DNA of 64,000 bases from contig JACBWW010000020.1 in the NCBI GenBank assembly GCA_020086605.1, positions 17,939,465-18,003,464 on the forward strand, written 5' to 3'. The position numbers and the translations under genes were made by a program. Below, piece after piece: positions 24,082 through 36,800 of this stretch. The notes beneath the pieces were generated by a model. That model worked only from the letters and a program-made list of their open reading frames with translations, searched no databases and was not told the DNA's origin. The stretch is from Lanius collurio. Its lineage: Eukaryota > Chordata > Aves > Passeriformes > Laniidae. Within the stretch, counting starts at the first letter, position 1. Each line of letters starts with the position of its first letter.

Positions 24082-24650
24082 TGTGGTGTGTTGACCTTGC
24101 CTGGATGTCATGTGCCCACCAAATGACTCTATCAGTCCCCTCTTCAGCAGAACAAAGGAAAGGAGAAAGTCAGATGGAAAAAAATCTCATGGACAGTTTA
24201 ATAAAGCAAAGGCCAAGTGTAGAAGCAAAGGAAGAGATTTATTCCTTACTTCCCATTGACATGAGACGTTCAGCTACTTCCCAAGGAAGCAGGGCTTCAG
24301 TATGTGCAATGGTTGCTCCAAAAGACAGACTTTTTGTGAATAAAAAGTGGCTCCAACCCCATAGTTTTACACCTGAGCAGATGCCATTTGGTATGGAATG
24401 TCCCTGAGTCAGCTCAGGTCAGCTGTGTACCACCATGACTGGGGAGTCAGGAGAGATCACACCCATGGATCACACATGCCATGCCAGCCGTTGGCTGGAG
24501 AGGTCATTGCTGGGAGTAGACAGGCATTGAGCTGGCCAAAACGCTCAGCAGAGAACAATGTCCTCTTGAGAAGTACTACTTTTGTTAGTCTGGATAGGAA
24601 ATGCTTGAACTTTCACAGCGTCTTACTCTAAAAGTTGTTGCTCTTAATTA
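24082..24650 (-). mobile_element. Endogenous retrovirus LTR, near full length (minus strand)
   Basis: The plus strand starts 'tgtggtgtgttgaccttgcc', then 'tgcccaccaaatgactctat', 'ggacagtttaataaagcaaa', 'agatttattccttacttccc', 'cttcccaaggaagcagggct', 'ggttgctccaaaagacagac', 'gagcagatgccatttggtat' and 'ggaatgtccctgagtcagct'. This is the reverse complement of a well-known avian LTR. In sense (minus) the order is U3, a TATA region that has decayed (24364-24372, usually TATAAA), R with the polyadenylation signal ATTAAA (24197-24202 on plus as TTTAAT), and a U5 ending ...CACACCACA at 24082. The far end (24500-24650) is weakly conserved, so the U3 start is approximate. A tRNA-Lys primer site beyond its end argues for a class II (ERVK-like) element, an inference only. 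Confidence 0.85.
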
Positions 24651-27261
24651 TATTGCTTTAGTTAAGCTGTCAGGCAGTCCTGGGAGTTACGTAATTTAAT
24701 TGCATTTAGCTGTTCAGGTAAACCTTAGTAAGCTTATTACTCTCTACTGTAGCTTTTTGACTGGGGGGCTTTTAGAGCTGAAAGGCTGGAGTCCAAAGGC
24801 TGAATTCTCTTCTGCTTGGGGAAGATTTCTTATGTTGGAGGATTGCACCCAAGACCCATTTTACCTTTTAGCATCTTAGGGGAGGGTGTCCCTCTCTATC
24901 TTCCATGCTGTCATTCTGTGAGGGTAAGACAGAAGTCCATTAAGGATTGTTTGCCAAGGTCCAGAATGTATTCTTTTTCAGGATGTTCCTAAGACCAACT
25001 CTTTAAATAAAAGCCAGTGTAGGTTTTGAAGAATACAGCAATTAAATTTTAAGTGCCAAAAAAGACATACCTGGGCATGGAATTGATTTCTGTTCAGGCT
25101 CTGTGTGAAGTGTATTAGGACACTAGCAGTTGAAGACAATGAGGTACCTGCTCTACTGTGCTGGGTAAAATGTTTAGTAAAATTTTGACTTGAAAAAAGA
25201 TACTGTTTTTTTCTTTGAGACACAAAAAAATGTGGAGGTTTTCTGTTTTTTGGAAAGAAGAAGTGAGATTAAATGTGGGGAAAAAATACCCTATTTAGCC
25301 GCTCTGAGAGGGCAGCCATGCAGGTAATAGATTTGGCATTAGATACAGCTGGGAGGAGAAAATGAAAGACTGGAGTCAGTTCTCTATTACTTGCATAGAA
25401 CTGACAAAGTTTCAGTGTTTTATTTTCTGCAGCAATGATAAAATTTATGAAAGCTTGGAACAAGCAAGTGATACCATCTCAAATAGCTAAAAAAGATATT
25501 TTTACCTGTAATTTGTAGTAAACATGAGAATGCATCTGGTTTCTAGCCAGTCAGTATGAAATTATTACTGCAATAAAGATAGAAGGTTTATCTTTTTATG
25601 CTGCAGGTTCCTTCTCCAATTACATTTGCTTAACATAATTTAGTAGACAACAAGTTAGTATTTACACATGAAAACATTTAAGATATAGGGAGCATTTATT
25701 GAATACTTTCCGCTCCATTAAGGGTTTTTCTAAGCTTTTAGGGTCTCAATATGTTCTAATTTAAACCAGTTGTGGAATCCTTCCCACATCTGTTTCTCAG
25801 GATATTTTTAACAATTTTACAAACTATTAGAAATGCACAACGTGTCTTTATACAAAGTTCTCCTGGTCTGCCTGGCAAGCACAGGGGAACACAGTGGTGC
25901 TCCCACTAGGTGGGGCAGCATCCTGTCATGTTTTTAAGAACTGGCACACTCATTATTTTATTCTGTGAGAAAGGACAATTTTCCAAAACCTGTGGGGATG
26001 TGTTGAGAGCCAACCCATCTGGAGCAGACTAACTTAGGAGATACTGCCTCTTATGGCTCCCCTTGGATTGTTATCCCAGCAGTTAACACAACAACCTGTT
26101 CTTGGGAAACACTGACCTTTTTTTGCCTTGAGGTTGATGGGATCAGTGCCTGCAGAGCTGGAAGCATAGGAGCACCCCTGTGATACAGCCCAGCCTACTG
26201 CCTGCACTCTGTCAGCTGTCTGCCAGTGGGGAGGTGGGATGGGAGCTTGTGAGATCAGCAGGGAGTTTAGGACTGCCACTCAGAGGCAGGATTTAAGTGG
26301 GGTGGCAGTCCAGGCTATGTGTGTTTGGGAATATTTAGTAGTGAAATGCTTAAAAATATTGAATCAAAAATATTTACAAGTGACCTTTTCTTCTGCTTGT
26401 ACATAGGATTTTTCTCATCATTTGGGAACTGCTTTTGGAACAGGTCTGTGAGTGCCTGAATGGAAAAGATGTGTTGTGTCCCTTTGCTGTTGAGTTACCA
26501 TTAGGTGCAGATGCTGCTGATGCAGGGTACTGCTCTGAGCTTGTGTTGCACCAAGTGCCCTGGTGCAGTAATGAACCAGAAACATAGTTCCGGTTTTTGG
26601 GTACCCTGCAGTCCTAAAAGATACAGTGTAATGGATATAGAATGGATATAGAGAACACTAGACTTTGCTGCAGGAAGATTCAGACCGACAGGGCATGTGT
26701 CATTTTCCCTTCCTCTACTTTTCTGGGTGTTTCTTTAAGAAGTCTGCAGTGATTGTCAACAGATGTGTATGAAGGAGTTCATTGCCTTTTTTCTGCCGGA
26801 AATGGGATGATTCAGTGGTGCAAAGGCTTATGCAGATTACAATGTAATTTGTTCTGAAGGTTGTCTGAACCTTGCCTTGTCACAACGCTTGCCCAGTTTC
26901 TCATCTGTAAGTAGAATTTTAATGTTCCTTCGATGTCAGATTCTTACTCTTCTAAGAGTTTCTGTTTCAAAACAACCTGCTTGTAACTCAGAGTGCTCTG
27001 TCAGCACTTCTGGGAATAAATTTGGCTTTTTTGGTTTTTTTTTAAGCCAGTGACAATATTTTTTCTTTTGCCTTTTAAAAATGTAATTAAATGTTTCACT
27101 TAACAGCCATTTATTCATGATTATTCTAGCCTAACATTTCTGAATAGTATATATCAGTCTATGAAGGGTGAGAGAGTGATAAAAACACTGAATTACTTAA
27201 CAAAAATCCTTATTAGAAAAATAATACAGATGATTCTTTATGTAGTGATTATTCTGCATGT
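24651..27261. other. Unique non-coding DNA
   Basis: No transposon or gene recognised. An 11-bp direct tandem duplication ('aatggatatag' twice) lies at 26630-26651. A minus-strand frame at 26034-26279 is open on a GC-richer patch and lacks any known domain. Confidence 0.6.
26630..26651. repeat. Perfect tandem duplication, 11 bp x 2
   Basis: 'aatggatatag' occurs twice with no spacer, consistent with a recent slippage event. Confidence 0.9.
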
Positions 27262-27455
27262 GGTATTAGAACAAGGGGGAATGGCTTTGAAGTGAGAGTA
27301 GATTTAGATTGGGTATGAGGGAGAAATTCTTTGCTGTGAGGTTGTTGAGGCACTGGAACAGGCTGCCAGAGAACTTGTGGATGCCTCATCCCTATTCAAG
27401 GCCAGGTTGGATGAGGCTTTGAGCAACACGGTCTAGTGGAAGGTGTCCCTGCCAA
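27262..27455 (+). mobile_element. CR1 LINE fragment, lacking its 3' tail
   Basis: The sequence follows the CR1 end of ORF2 and start of the 3' UTR in sense: 'gaacaagggggaatggcttt', 'ggagaaattctttgctgtga', 'ggcactggaacaggctgcca', 'gagaacttgtggatgcctca', 'ttcaaggccaggttggatga', 'ggctttgagcaacacggtct' and 'agtggaaggtgtccctgcc'. Similarity stops abruptly at about 27455, inside the segment where CR1 normally continues '..catggcagggggttgga'. Both ends are therefore missing. A CR1 3' terminus on the same strand lies 0.9 kb downstream. Confidence 0.92.
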
Positions 27456-28349
27456 GAGAGGAAAATTAGTTTGAAGGCGACAGTATTTCAAAATTGCTTG
27501 TATTCCTACTTTTAAAATCACTCTTGTCTCTTTAGGGTCTGAAGTTTTTTTGGGTGGGAGGATGAGGGGTTATTGACTTTAAGTTAGAGGTAAATTATTT
27601 CACAAATTACTTTTACAAGTGTAATACAAGTCCAAATGATTAACATTTAACATACTAATGATATTGAGTTATGAAAAATTGTGGCAATAGATGGAAGAAA
27701 ACCTAGAAATTGAGATTTAAGAGAAAAACATGACTGGATGGGATACTGTTCAATACTGTCAAAAGAAAAACACTAATTTAAATATGTCTTAATTTTCCTG
27801 CCACTCTGTCATTTCAGGGTAGAGTTATCAGTATCTTTGTACTAACATGACTGAATCAATCCTAAAGGTCTGTCTTACTTTAAGATTCTGGGAGCATAAT
27901 GTTTTTCTGGGAATAATCATAATATTCCTGAGCGGCTCCCCTTCTCTCTCCCTCAAATTGCTTGTACATGGTCTAAATAAAATTCAGGTTCCACTAAAGA
28001 TATTTTTTTAATTTCAAAGAGGGAAGAGAAATTCTTTGTGTTTTCCTTTGACAGACAATATTTAGATATCAAAGAGAGTGAAGCATTTGAGCCTTTTTAA
28101 ATTATTCAGGACTGCCATATATTTTACATGAGAAGATATTCTTGTATATCTTGATTAAGCATAGGAAACTGGTCTAACACAATATGCATTTATTTGTAGA
28201 ACTCCAGATCCTAAGAAAGGACTGTGCTATATACACGTATAAATTTTATTTATATGATGTAATTATTGAGGGGAGACTGGAAAACATTATTTTTCATGAC
28301 TGGTTACAGGCTGAATTTTCTAGTATCATAAACATTAGCTAAGCTATGT
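27456..28349. other. Unique AT-rich DNA between two CR1 pieces
   Basis: No element recognised. It may be an insertion or unrelated flanking DNA, depending on whether the two CR1 pieces beside it come from one copy. It is AT-rich with no terminal repeats that I can see. Confidence 0.5.
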
Positions 28350-28414
28350 GAACAGGGCCAGGAGCTGGACTTGATGATCCATTCCAACTCAGCATATGCT
28401 CTGATTCTGTATGA
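28350..28414 (+). mobile_element. CR1-type 3' terminus, very short
   Basis: 'gccaggagctggacttgatg', 'atccattccaactcagcata' and 'tgctctgattctgtatgac' follow the CR1 3' end (ggttggacttgatgatc .. cttccaactcaggatattctgtgattctgt). Only about 65 bp remain. A SINE sharing the CR1 tail is an alternative, but no tRNA-like head is visible upstream. Confidence 0.75.
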
Positions 28415-30773
28415 CAACTGTCTGTAGAGAAATATAGTGCTGTTCAAATGTAAAACTAGCAGGAAAAATAACTGTTGGATATTTTAATTTAAAAAAGTTT
28501 AAGGAAGTATCTCTGTTTAACTCTCTTTCACCTTTTTCCCTTGAGGAAAACACCTTGAGTCACACTTTCTGTCTTGTTGAGGAAAATTCACTTGGTTTTA
28601 ATCTTTAGAAATGAAGTAAAAATTGCAATAAATGTTTAATCCCAGTGCATAAAAGCCCTGAATTCAAAGATATAAGATGTGATAACGGAAAACTAATACA
28701 ATTAATGTGTTTGTTGATGACATACAGGTGTTCCACATATGTACTTGCCAGGCAACACTGGGCACATTCATTATGAGACACTTCCCCAATGCCTACAGAC
28801 TCATGACACTGTGGGATATACGTTTGGAAGTTTTGACCTGTAACAGGGAATAGAAATATTTATTTTAAAAAAGGAAAAGTATTGTAAAGAAAGGTCAGAT
28901 TAATCATCAAGGGTCAGCTTTTATTTGTTGGGTTTTTTTCTTTTTAATCCTTGAGGAAAATTCAGTAGTTTTTTAAAGTATAAAGACCTGACATTTATTT
29001 TTCTCTTTTCATAAAAATGCCCAGGCCTGTTTTTTTACAAATTATCTATGTCAAAAAAGTACAAATAAGTACCTTTGTATAAAAAAGCTCTTTTGCATAG
29101 TACTTCTGCAATAATTATGGAATCCTCTGGCTAAAAGTTTTAGCCTCTCCACTTCCCCCAGAACATGGCTGAAGTGTAATTACCTGGTAGGCTTACTAAA
29201 TTCTGACTGTTATTACCACTCCTCATGGGAACGCTCCAATGTCTATCTCCAGAACAAAACTGAACAAAATAGGTGGCATCCCACTGCTATGAAAAAGAAA
29301 GGTTTCATTATGAATCATTCTCGAATCACCAAGTTAAATTTAGCGTCTTTGGATTTCATCAATGTCAGAAATTTAATCCTACTGGTGGAGTGGAAAATAG
29401 AATTGATTTGCATCTAAAAATATTCAGAGTAACCTTATTTACAAAGCAATCCTACTTGTGTAGATGTACTTCTAAATGTGTGTGTGCCTGCTTATATGCA
29501 TCTAAGCAGCAGCTACCTTATTTCTAGTACAAGCAGTGAAATAAATAACCTTTAAATAGTTTACATATTTGGCTAATGGACAACAACTGAACATGGAAAT
29601 CACAGGTTACTGTCCTTGGCCATTTATTGTGATTCCACAAAACAATTTCTTTGCCAGCATGGCTGTCTTTGTCCCATTCCTGTGAAGTATGGGATAAAGT
29701 CTCTGGAAATGGTGCCACTGCATGTGAAACTGCTGCTCACTTAACCTTTTTGCTATCTACTTACAGCATTTTCTCTGCAAATAAAGTAAAGCCAAAATTA
29801 AATTACCTGAAACAACTGCATGCATTACTCCTTAGCTGAGTATTTCTTGTGAAAATATCAGTCTTACTCCAGAATATATAATTTTCTTTCATAAACTGTG
29901 ATCTTTTGGTGAGATGTTGGTTTCTGTGTGTACATTTTAAAGGAGTATATTACCAGAAGTGTGGTACAGCAGTTGTCCAGTTCAGAAGACTTGAAATCCA
30001 CACATTGCTGACAGTCAATGACACACTGTGTTACACCAGGAAAATATATTTCTCAGTATTTTGTCAATACTTTGGACTTCACAAAAACCAAGAAATGTGT
30101 GTTCCTTTTCCTGTGCCTTCAGGGGAATAATCCTCCAACTCCTGCTATTCAAACACCAGCAAGAAAACCTGCTGCTTGCCAGTGTTTGTTTCTGTCCACC
30201 TTGAAAACTGATTTTATTGTTGCTGTGGAGAGGAAAGAAAACCTCACCCAACCAACACAGTTGTAGCCAGTACAAAATCTGTGCACAGTCCAGAAAAGCA
30301 AAATGTTCTCACTAGGACATGTTGGAAGAAATCCTGGCTTTATATAAATTAGTGGGTGTTGTGCCACTTACTTCAGTTGGAGCAGGCTTTTTCTCAGCAT
30401 GTACCATTTAAAGAATACTGAAAAATTCAGACCAATTTTGGTGGACCAGATGGTTGTGTTTCAACCTCTGATGGTACAAAAGGAATTCATTTAACTTTTT
30501 GGCACAAGGGCTGCATCTTTTCAAACTCAAAAATAATATTTGGAACTAGAACTTGAAGTATTACAATAAAATGAGAAAACTGGACAAATATAACAACATA
30601 ATGATGTTAAATTGGAAGTTATTACACGCCTCAGAAAACAACAACAATTCATAGTGACAGTCATGTTTTCTTCCCTAGTACCATGTTATTTGCAATTGAT
30701 GAAAAAAATCAGAAAATTATTTTATGGCATACCTTATTTAGCATTTCCAATGCCCATTAAAAAAAAGAAAAAA

Positions 30774-30780
30774 GTGTGTA

Positions 30781-30817
<37 letters not shown>

Positions 30818-30820
30818 GTG
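30774..30820. repeat. (TG)n-(TA)n microsatellite, about 47 bp
   Basis: GTGTGTATATATGTGTG is followed by about 13 TA units and a closing TGTG. The TA part is self-complementary and can fold into a cruciform. The open frames here, rich in repeated Ile-Tyr or Thr-His, are products of the repeat. Confidence 0.95.
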
Positions 30821-33800
30821 GATCGCAAAATGATCCCAGTTGTTTGACTGCAGTGGATTTAGAAAATTTAAAATAACACATAAAGACTTCAGGTTGGTAT
30901 TGAGGAATGCTCAGCACACACCTAAACACTCTTTAATGCATATGACAGCTTTTAATTAGATTACTTTTTGAGTATTTATTTTTAATTTCATTGCTGCAGA
31001 AGGGCTGGTATTCTAATCTAATATAATGTACAAGGGTTGTTGATTTTAACTGTAATCTTCTTGTGAAAATAAGACACATGTCCAACACTTGTTTCAGATT
31101 CCTTTCCAAGAACCAGAAATATAAACTTAGGAAATGACTGTGAGTCTGTCATTGAATTGCTCTTTCCCACAGGAAAAAAAAGAAAAGTAATTAATTTAAC
31201 ACAACTAAACATAATTATATTTAATTAATAATTTTTTTTATGTAGTACTGGAGCACAGAGCGAGTTATAAAGGTGATTTCCAGATGCCCAGGGAAAGAGA
31301 GCCCCTTTCCACCTTGATACAGATGTGATGCTGAGAGTGCTGGGGTGCCAGAAGTCACTTTCTCTTCAGAGACTTGCTTCAGTAAAATACTTAAAAGCAA
31401 AATTGGGTAGTTTCATCTAAAAACTCCACAGGAATACGTAGAAGTCTTCCTATTTAGGTTAGATTTCATACCTTTGATGTTGTTTTGTTAAAATGAATGT
31501 AAACATACTTTCTTTGTGCAAGCACAGACTAGCTTGAAAACAATGTAAAATGTGCCCTGTGCTCTGCTTAGCATGTAAAAATCATAAAGGAACTGAGCTG
31601 ATAGTGATGTACATCACTTAACTGGGGCATGCTTAATAAGAAAATCTGCTTAATTGGGCTATCTTCCAGAGAAGCTGTTCAGGCTGAGACCGAATGGAAA
31701 TGACTGCTGCTTAAAAGGACATTATGAACAACAACAAAAATCTCATCTAAATGAGGGTGTATTTGGCTAGGAATATTGTAAAGCAATAATTAACCAGGTG
31801 CTTAAATAGATAGGAAATATAGGTGTCTTTCTCTTAAATAGAAATAGACAAATAAAGATTATGTCTTCCTGTAGCTCTGCCCTTACAATTTGTGGGATTA
31901 TATAAAAGGCATCATAAACCAATCATGGCCAGCAACTAAATGGATCCTAAACATTCCCTCTTTCTGTTTTGCTTTCCTGGCCTGAATTCACTTACAAGGC
32001 TACACCTTCCTATTTAGACATTTAGACATTAGATGATTTTAGACAAGTGACAGTCATTTCATCTCTAAATGTGATGCTTTAATCCTTGTTATTATGTCTT
32101 AGAATTCCTTAGATCTTTCATCCAGTTCTCCTCTGGTGGAGGCTTGGCAATTTTTTTTAGTAGCAAAAAATATAAAATAATACATAGATTAGTGAACAAG
32201 TATCACTTCAAGTCTTGTGTTGGGCTTCTGTTCAGATCTGACATTTTTGATTCAAATTGGATACTTCCAATCTACATTAATCTGTCTCCTGAGAGGCATT
32301 TTCTAGATGCATCTTATAAATGTATCTGTCTTGGTGACAGGTTCCTTTCCTGCTTCTTGGGGTACTCATTTTAAACTGTGCTGTATCCTCTGTGTTGAAC
32401 CTTGAGCCTCTTTTGTGTGTTATAATTTTCTCCAAAGCATTGACGTCTCTGAGTAGCAACGTATATCTGCATGTCTTTTTGGGAATGTAATTCTGTGAAC
32501 CTCATCCTCTCATGGGGAGATAGGATTTTGATGTTTTTCTTATTCTTAATGTTTGATTTAATTCTCATGAAATCTACTATGTGGACTTCCAGAATTAGAG
32601 GAGGAACTGTCTCTGTATGTCAGCTGGCATGAAAGATTTCATTAGGCAGGAGAACAAAATGTGGTCTGTGCCACAGCTGACTTGGGAAACATGGCACAGA
32701 GGTTCAGTGAAAAAGAGGCTGGACAGTGAGCTCTGTGAGTTGGTATTGCCTAGAATGTGGTCTGCCACACTGAAGAATTCCACCTGTAACCATGATATCC
32801 TCTTAGATCCAGCTGCAAAAGTGATGAGATTAGAGACCAAATGTCTTTCCTTGAAGAAAGATTGATTTGTTGTATGAAATTTTAGTATGCTTTTTGGCTT
32901 TAATATTTTCATTCAAATAACAAACTTCAGATTTTCTTGATATATAGAGGGAAAGAATTATGAAGAAGTGATGTTAGGACTAAGTTTAGATGCTACTACT
33001 TGTCCATATAAATTTACAGCAGGTTTTGGGTGCTTGCAACAGTGGCCAGGGAGAACCTGCAGCTGTTTGCCACTGACCCTGTAGAAAGAAAGGAACACAT
33101 GGGCTGGGTCTGTGCACAAAGTGGAAAGGAACAGGCTGGAGGAGCTAATGGCCTTTTGCTCTTCTGCTATTCAGCAGCCAGATGAGCTGCTTCTTGCAAT
33201 TTGCAGGAACCTAAGGCTCTTGGAGGGAGTGGGAAGCAATGAGTAGAAGGACAGAGACTGCCATGTGTGAGTGCTTCCAGGGCTGTGGGCTTTCCAAGTC
33301 CTCCCCTTTGGATCTGGCTCCCCTGGATATAATCATTGTGTGAAGGCAGGATAGAAAGAGCTGTGCAGGATCATGTATTTTCCATGGACTGCTTCAAGAA
33401 CCACATTTTTACTTATATTTCAATGTGATAAATAAAGTGTCTTTTAAAATTATATTTAGCCAGAGTTTCTAAATGTGTCATGGCTCAAAAGGAAGTAGTT
33501 GGACTTAGTTAATTGGGGTCTGAGAAAAGATGCTCTGACCCTTCACTCAGAGAAAAGGAAAAAGCTGTAAATATCTACTCCTAAGGAGGAGCAAGGGTTG
33601 GCCTTTGTGCAGCAGTGTCTGCAAACAGCAGAGAACTGACCAAGGCTGAGAATTTTAAAAATAAGCAATTGCCTGTGTCATTTAAAGGTGGAACTTGGTG
33701 TCATTTCGTTCTGCCTCATTTTTAATGATAAATTCCTGCTATTCAGACTCCTTGCCCGCTATGCTGTGAGGCTCTGTTCAGTGTTGCCTGCACAGACACA

Positions 33801-36800
33801 GCTATATGCTGTGCAGGATGGCAGCTCAGCGTGTTGGGGACCTTGTGGGAAGCTACACAAGTCTGCAGAGATGGCACCTCATGAGAGCCACCAGGCACGG
33901 CCTCTGCTCTTCATCTGCAGCTGTAGCTAATTCTCTTTTGTGGTAGCTGCTGTGGGGAAAGGGGAAAATCATGGTTAATATTAGTGTTCATGCCAGGAGT
34001 CTCAGAGTCTGATACAGTAATATAGAAAGCCCTGTAAGAAATCTAAGTTGCAGATACATTAACAATTCTACTCTCTTGAAATTTGTGTACCAAACAAACC
34101 AAAAAATTAAGGAAAAATGAAAAGGATATGGGATGACAGTTTAGCTTTGTAACAACAGCTGACACAGTATTTTATTTGCTTATGTTTTAACTGATATTTC
34201 TATTTCCAATTCTTGTTTTCTAACCATAAGAAATGTTCAGAGCTACTTCACCATGAATGTGAAAATCTCTGTTTTATTTGCTCCTGAGCAGTACTTTCAA
34301 GTTAACTGGAGACAGAAAGCTCCCAAAACAGAGAACAGATGATATTCTTTTTGTCTGAAGTGTAGGGACCGCAATGATGTCAAAGGACTGAGCTCTGTGA
34401 AGTGAGGATGCAAAAACTGGTTTGCACCCATCAACAAATTTACAGAAAGAAAACTATTAGTTAAAAGTTATTGCCCCCAGTACTAGTTAGAAAAATTGGG
34501 GTCTGGTTTCATTTGGATGATCTGAAATGTCTAAATTTTTCTGTCAGGTTTTTATTTTTTAGGCTAGTGTAGCTGTCAGAGAGTTGTATTTTCCTGCTCC
34601 AAACGTATGTGGGTGTATGGGAATATGTAACACAATTAATTGCCCAGAGTGGATGACATTTCTTTTCTTTACAGGGCTGAAATAGAAGTCAATTATCACT
34701 TTAAAATAGCTTGCCTTTCTAAGCTTCAAACAAATGGAGAAGAATATAGAATTTGCATGTGATGACTATACCCTGTGAAATTCTTTCCCCTGCATGCATT
34801 TGCTCTCTTTCATGTTATTACAGCAAATAACAGAGTGTTATAGGGAATGATATACTGGCTTGATATAGAGGCCCAGGAGATGGGAAGAGCCTGCTTTTGC
34901 CTGAGCCAGTTCTGCAGGAGGAGTTAGGAATCCTGTTTCTTAGCCTAGATGGTAACGGAAGAACAGAAAAACTGTCTGAATAAATTACTTCAAGGGACAA
35001 AATAAATGTCAGAACAAGTCTAAGCCTTAAATGTTCTACAGTGCAGTAAGTGCATACAGAATATAAATTGTTTTAGTGTTAAGCAGTAAAAGAATAAAGA
35101 CAGAGAGGTCAACTGTAGAAGAGTTTCTCTTTCTGCTCAGAAAGGTGTTTTGGTTGCCACATACAGAGAGGTTTGGGCCTTTTGTCTTACTACAACAGTG
35201 TCATCATGAGCCACTGCTTTGCCACTCTCTGAGTGTTTGCCAAGAAAATAATTCGTGTTTATTCAATGCTGTTGTGGCTACCAGTAGTTGATTTAGAGTA
35301 CTGCTCAAATTCCAGGTTTGCTGAAGAATGTTTATACCTGTATTTTCTGATTTCATTGATTGTTTGGGTTTTTTTTCCAATTTTCATATGTTCTCAATAC
35401 ACAGCTTTCATGGGGCTATGTAGAAGTAATTTGGCGTTTTACCTTCCTTAGCCTTTGAGTTGCAGTCTGCTCCTGTGATGGGCAATTATGACATGCATTT
35501 TTTTCACAAACTCATCTCACTCCTGCTTTGAAATATTTTGCTTCCATATATTGTGCATTTTTTTCATGTTTTCTCATGGTTTTGTATCTTTGAGGGGCGT
35601 GGATGGAGGGCAGGAAGTTTTGTGGATTTGGGTTTTTTCCCATGACCAGTGGATACATACTAGCTCTCATTCAGCTGCCCATTATCTTAAATTAACTCTT
35701 CTCTTAGAGCTTCTACCTCACTGATGTGTTTCTGGAATCTCCCTGCCATTCCCTGTTTGCTTTAGTTTTACCACTTTACAGAATCTGGGGTTTCTGTGCC
35801 GTTGTCCCACTGTGTGGTGCAGAACAGACACATACACAAAGATTTTGGCTGGCACAGAGGTATCCTGTTCCAGAAGCCTAAGCAGCAGCTTTGTGCCTCA
35901 GCTGACAAGCATTCCTCAAAACATATGGTCATGCTAATGTATCCCCTTGTAGGATGGGAGAGGGTGTCTCCATGTAGGAGCTATAGCAGCAGCGTAAGGA
36001 TCTGTTATCCCAAAAATAATTAGGCTGCTAATGCGATTTTCTTCCTTTCTTGCTGCCTCACCTTTTGAATGCTTAGACACATCATGGCTAGTAATCCTTT
36101 CCTGCAATTCAGGGATTAGTGGTGCATCCAGGTTGGAGTTTCATAACTGACTGTGGCCTGCCACTAACCTGGATGATGTGCTAAGCAGATGTGTTTAGGG
36201 CTGGGAGAACATGGCAGTTGAAGTGCCACCAGAATCTGAAGATAAATCCTGTATGTTCTCGCTGCTCATGGCAACATATGTAAGCAGAACATCTTTTGCT
36301 ATCACAAGATCACTCTGTTCCCTTCCAAAGCAGTGGCTTGTGCTGCTTGTGTGCTGCCACCCACTCAACAAGGAATCTGTTCCTTTGGCATTTGGTTATT
36401 TCTTTCTCTTTTAAAATACAGAGTCTGTCACTTGGGAAGGTGTCCTTTCAATGGCTGTTTCAACACAGATTAACAAATAAAACTCTCTCAGCTAAAAGGA
36501 CCTACTTAAAGGAAAGTTGAAGTTTGATCCATGGTTTTTGGTTCATCCCCAATTTACGGATCTCAGGTTTTCAATATCCTCCCCCCCCCCTCCTTAGGAT
36601 GTTCAGCATCTGTCCATAGTAGATGTAGCAGAATAGATGAAAATTTCCTGTAGTTCATTCATAGGGACAGTAGAAATACATCAAAATGCTAAGCTCACAA
36701 TATTTTAAATCCTGAGATTAAAAGAAAATGCATTATCCTTTTAAAGGGTTATTCATTGTACCAGATGTGGGCTCAGCTTGGTTTGCTCAGAGCCTTTAGA

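Noticed and set aside
23608..24650. Plus-strand orientation of the LTRs (both begin TGT-like on plus)
   Set aside because: LTR ends are near-symmetrical. Polyadenylation signals, the decayed TATA position and the primer site are in the right order only on the minus strand.
30738..30929. Ile-Tyr repeat protein frames on both strands
   Set aside because: They are produced by the TA/TG microsatellite.
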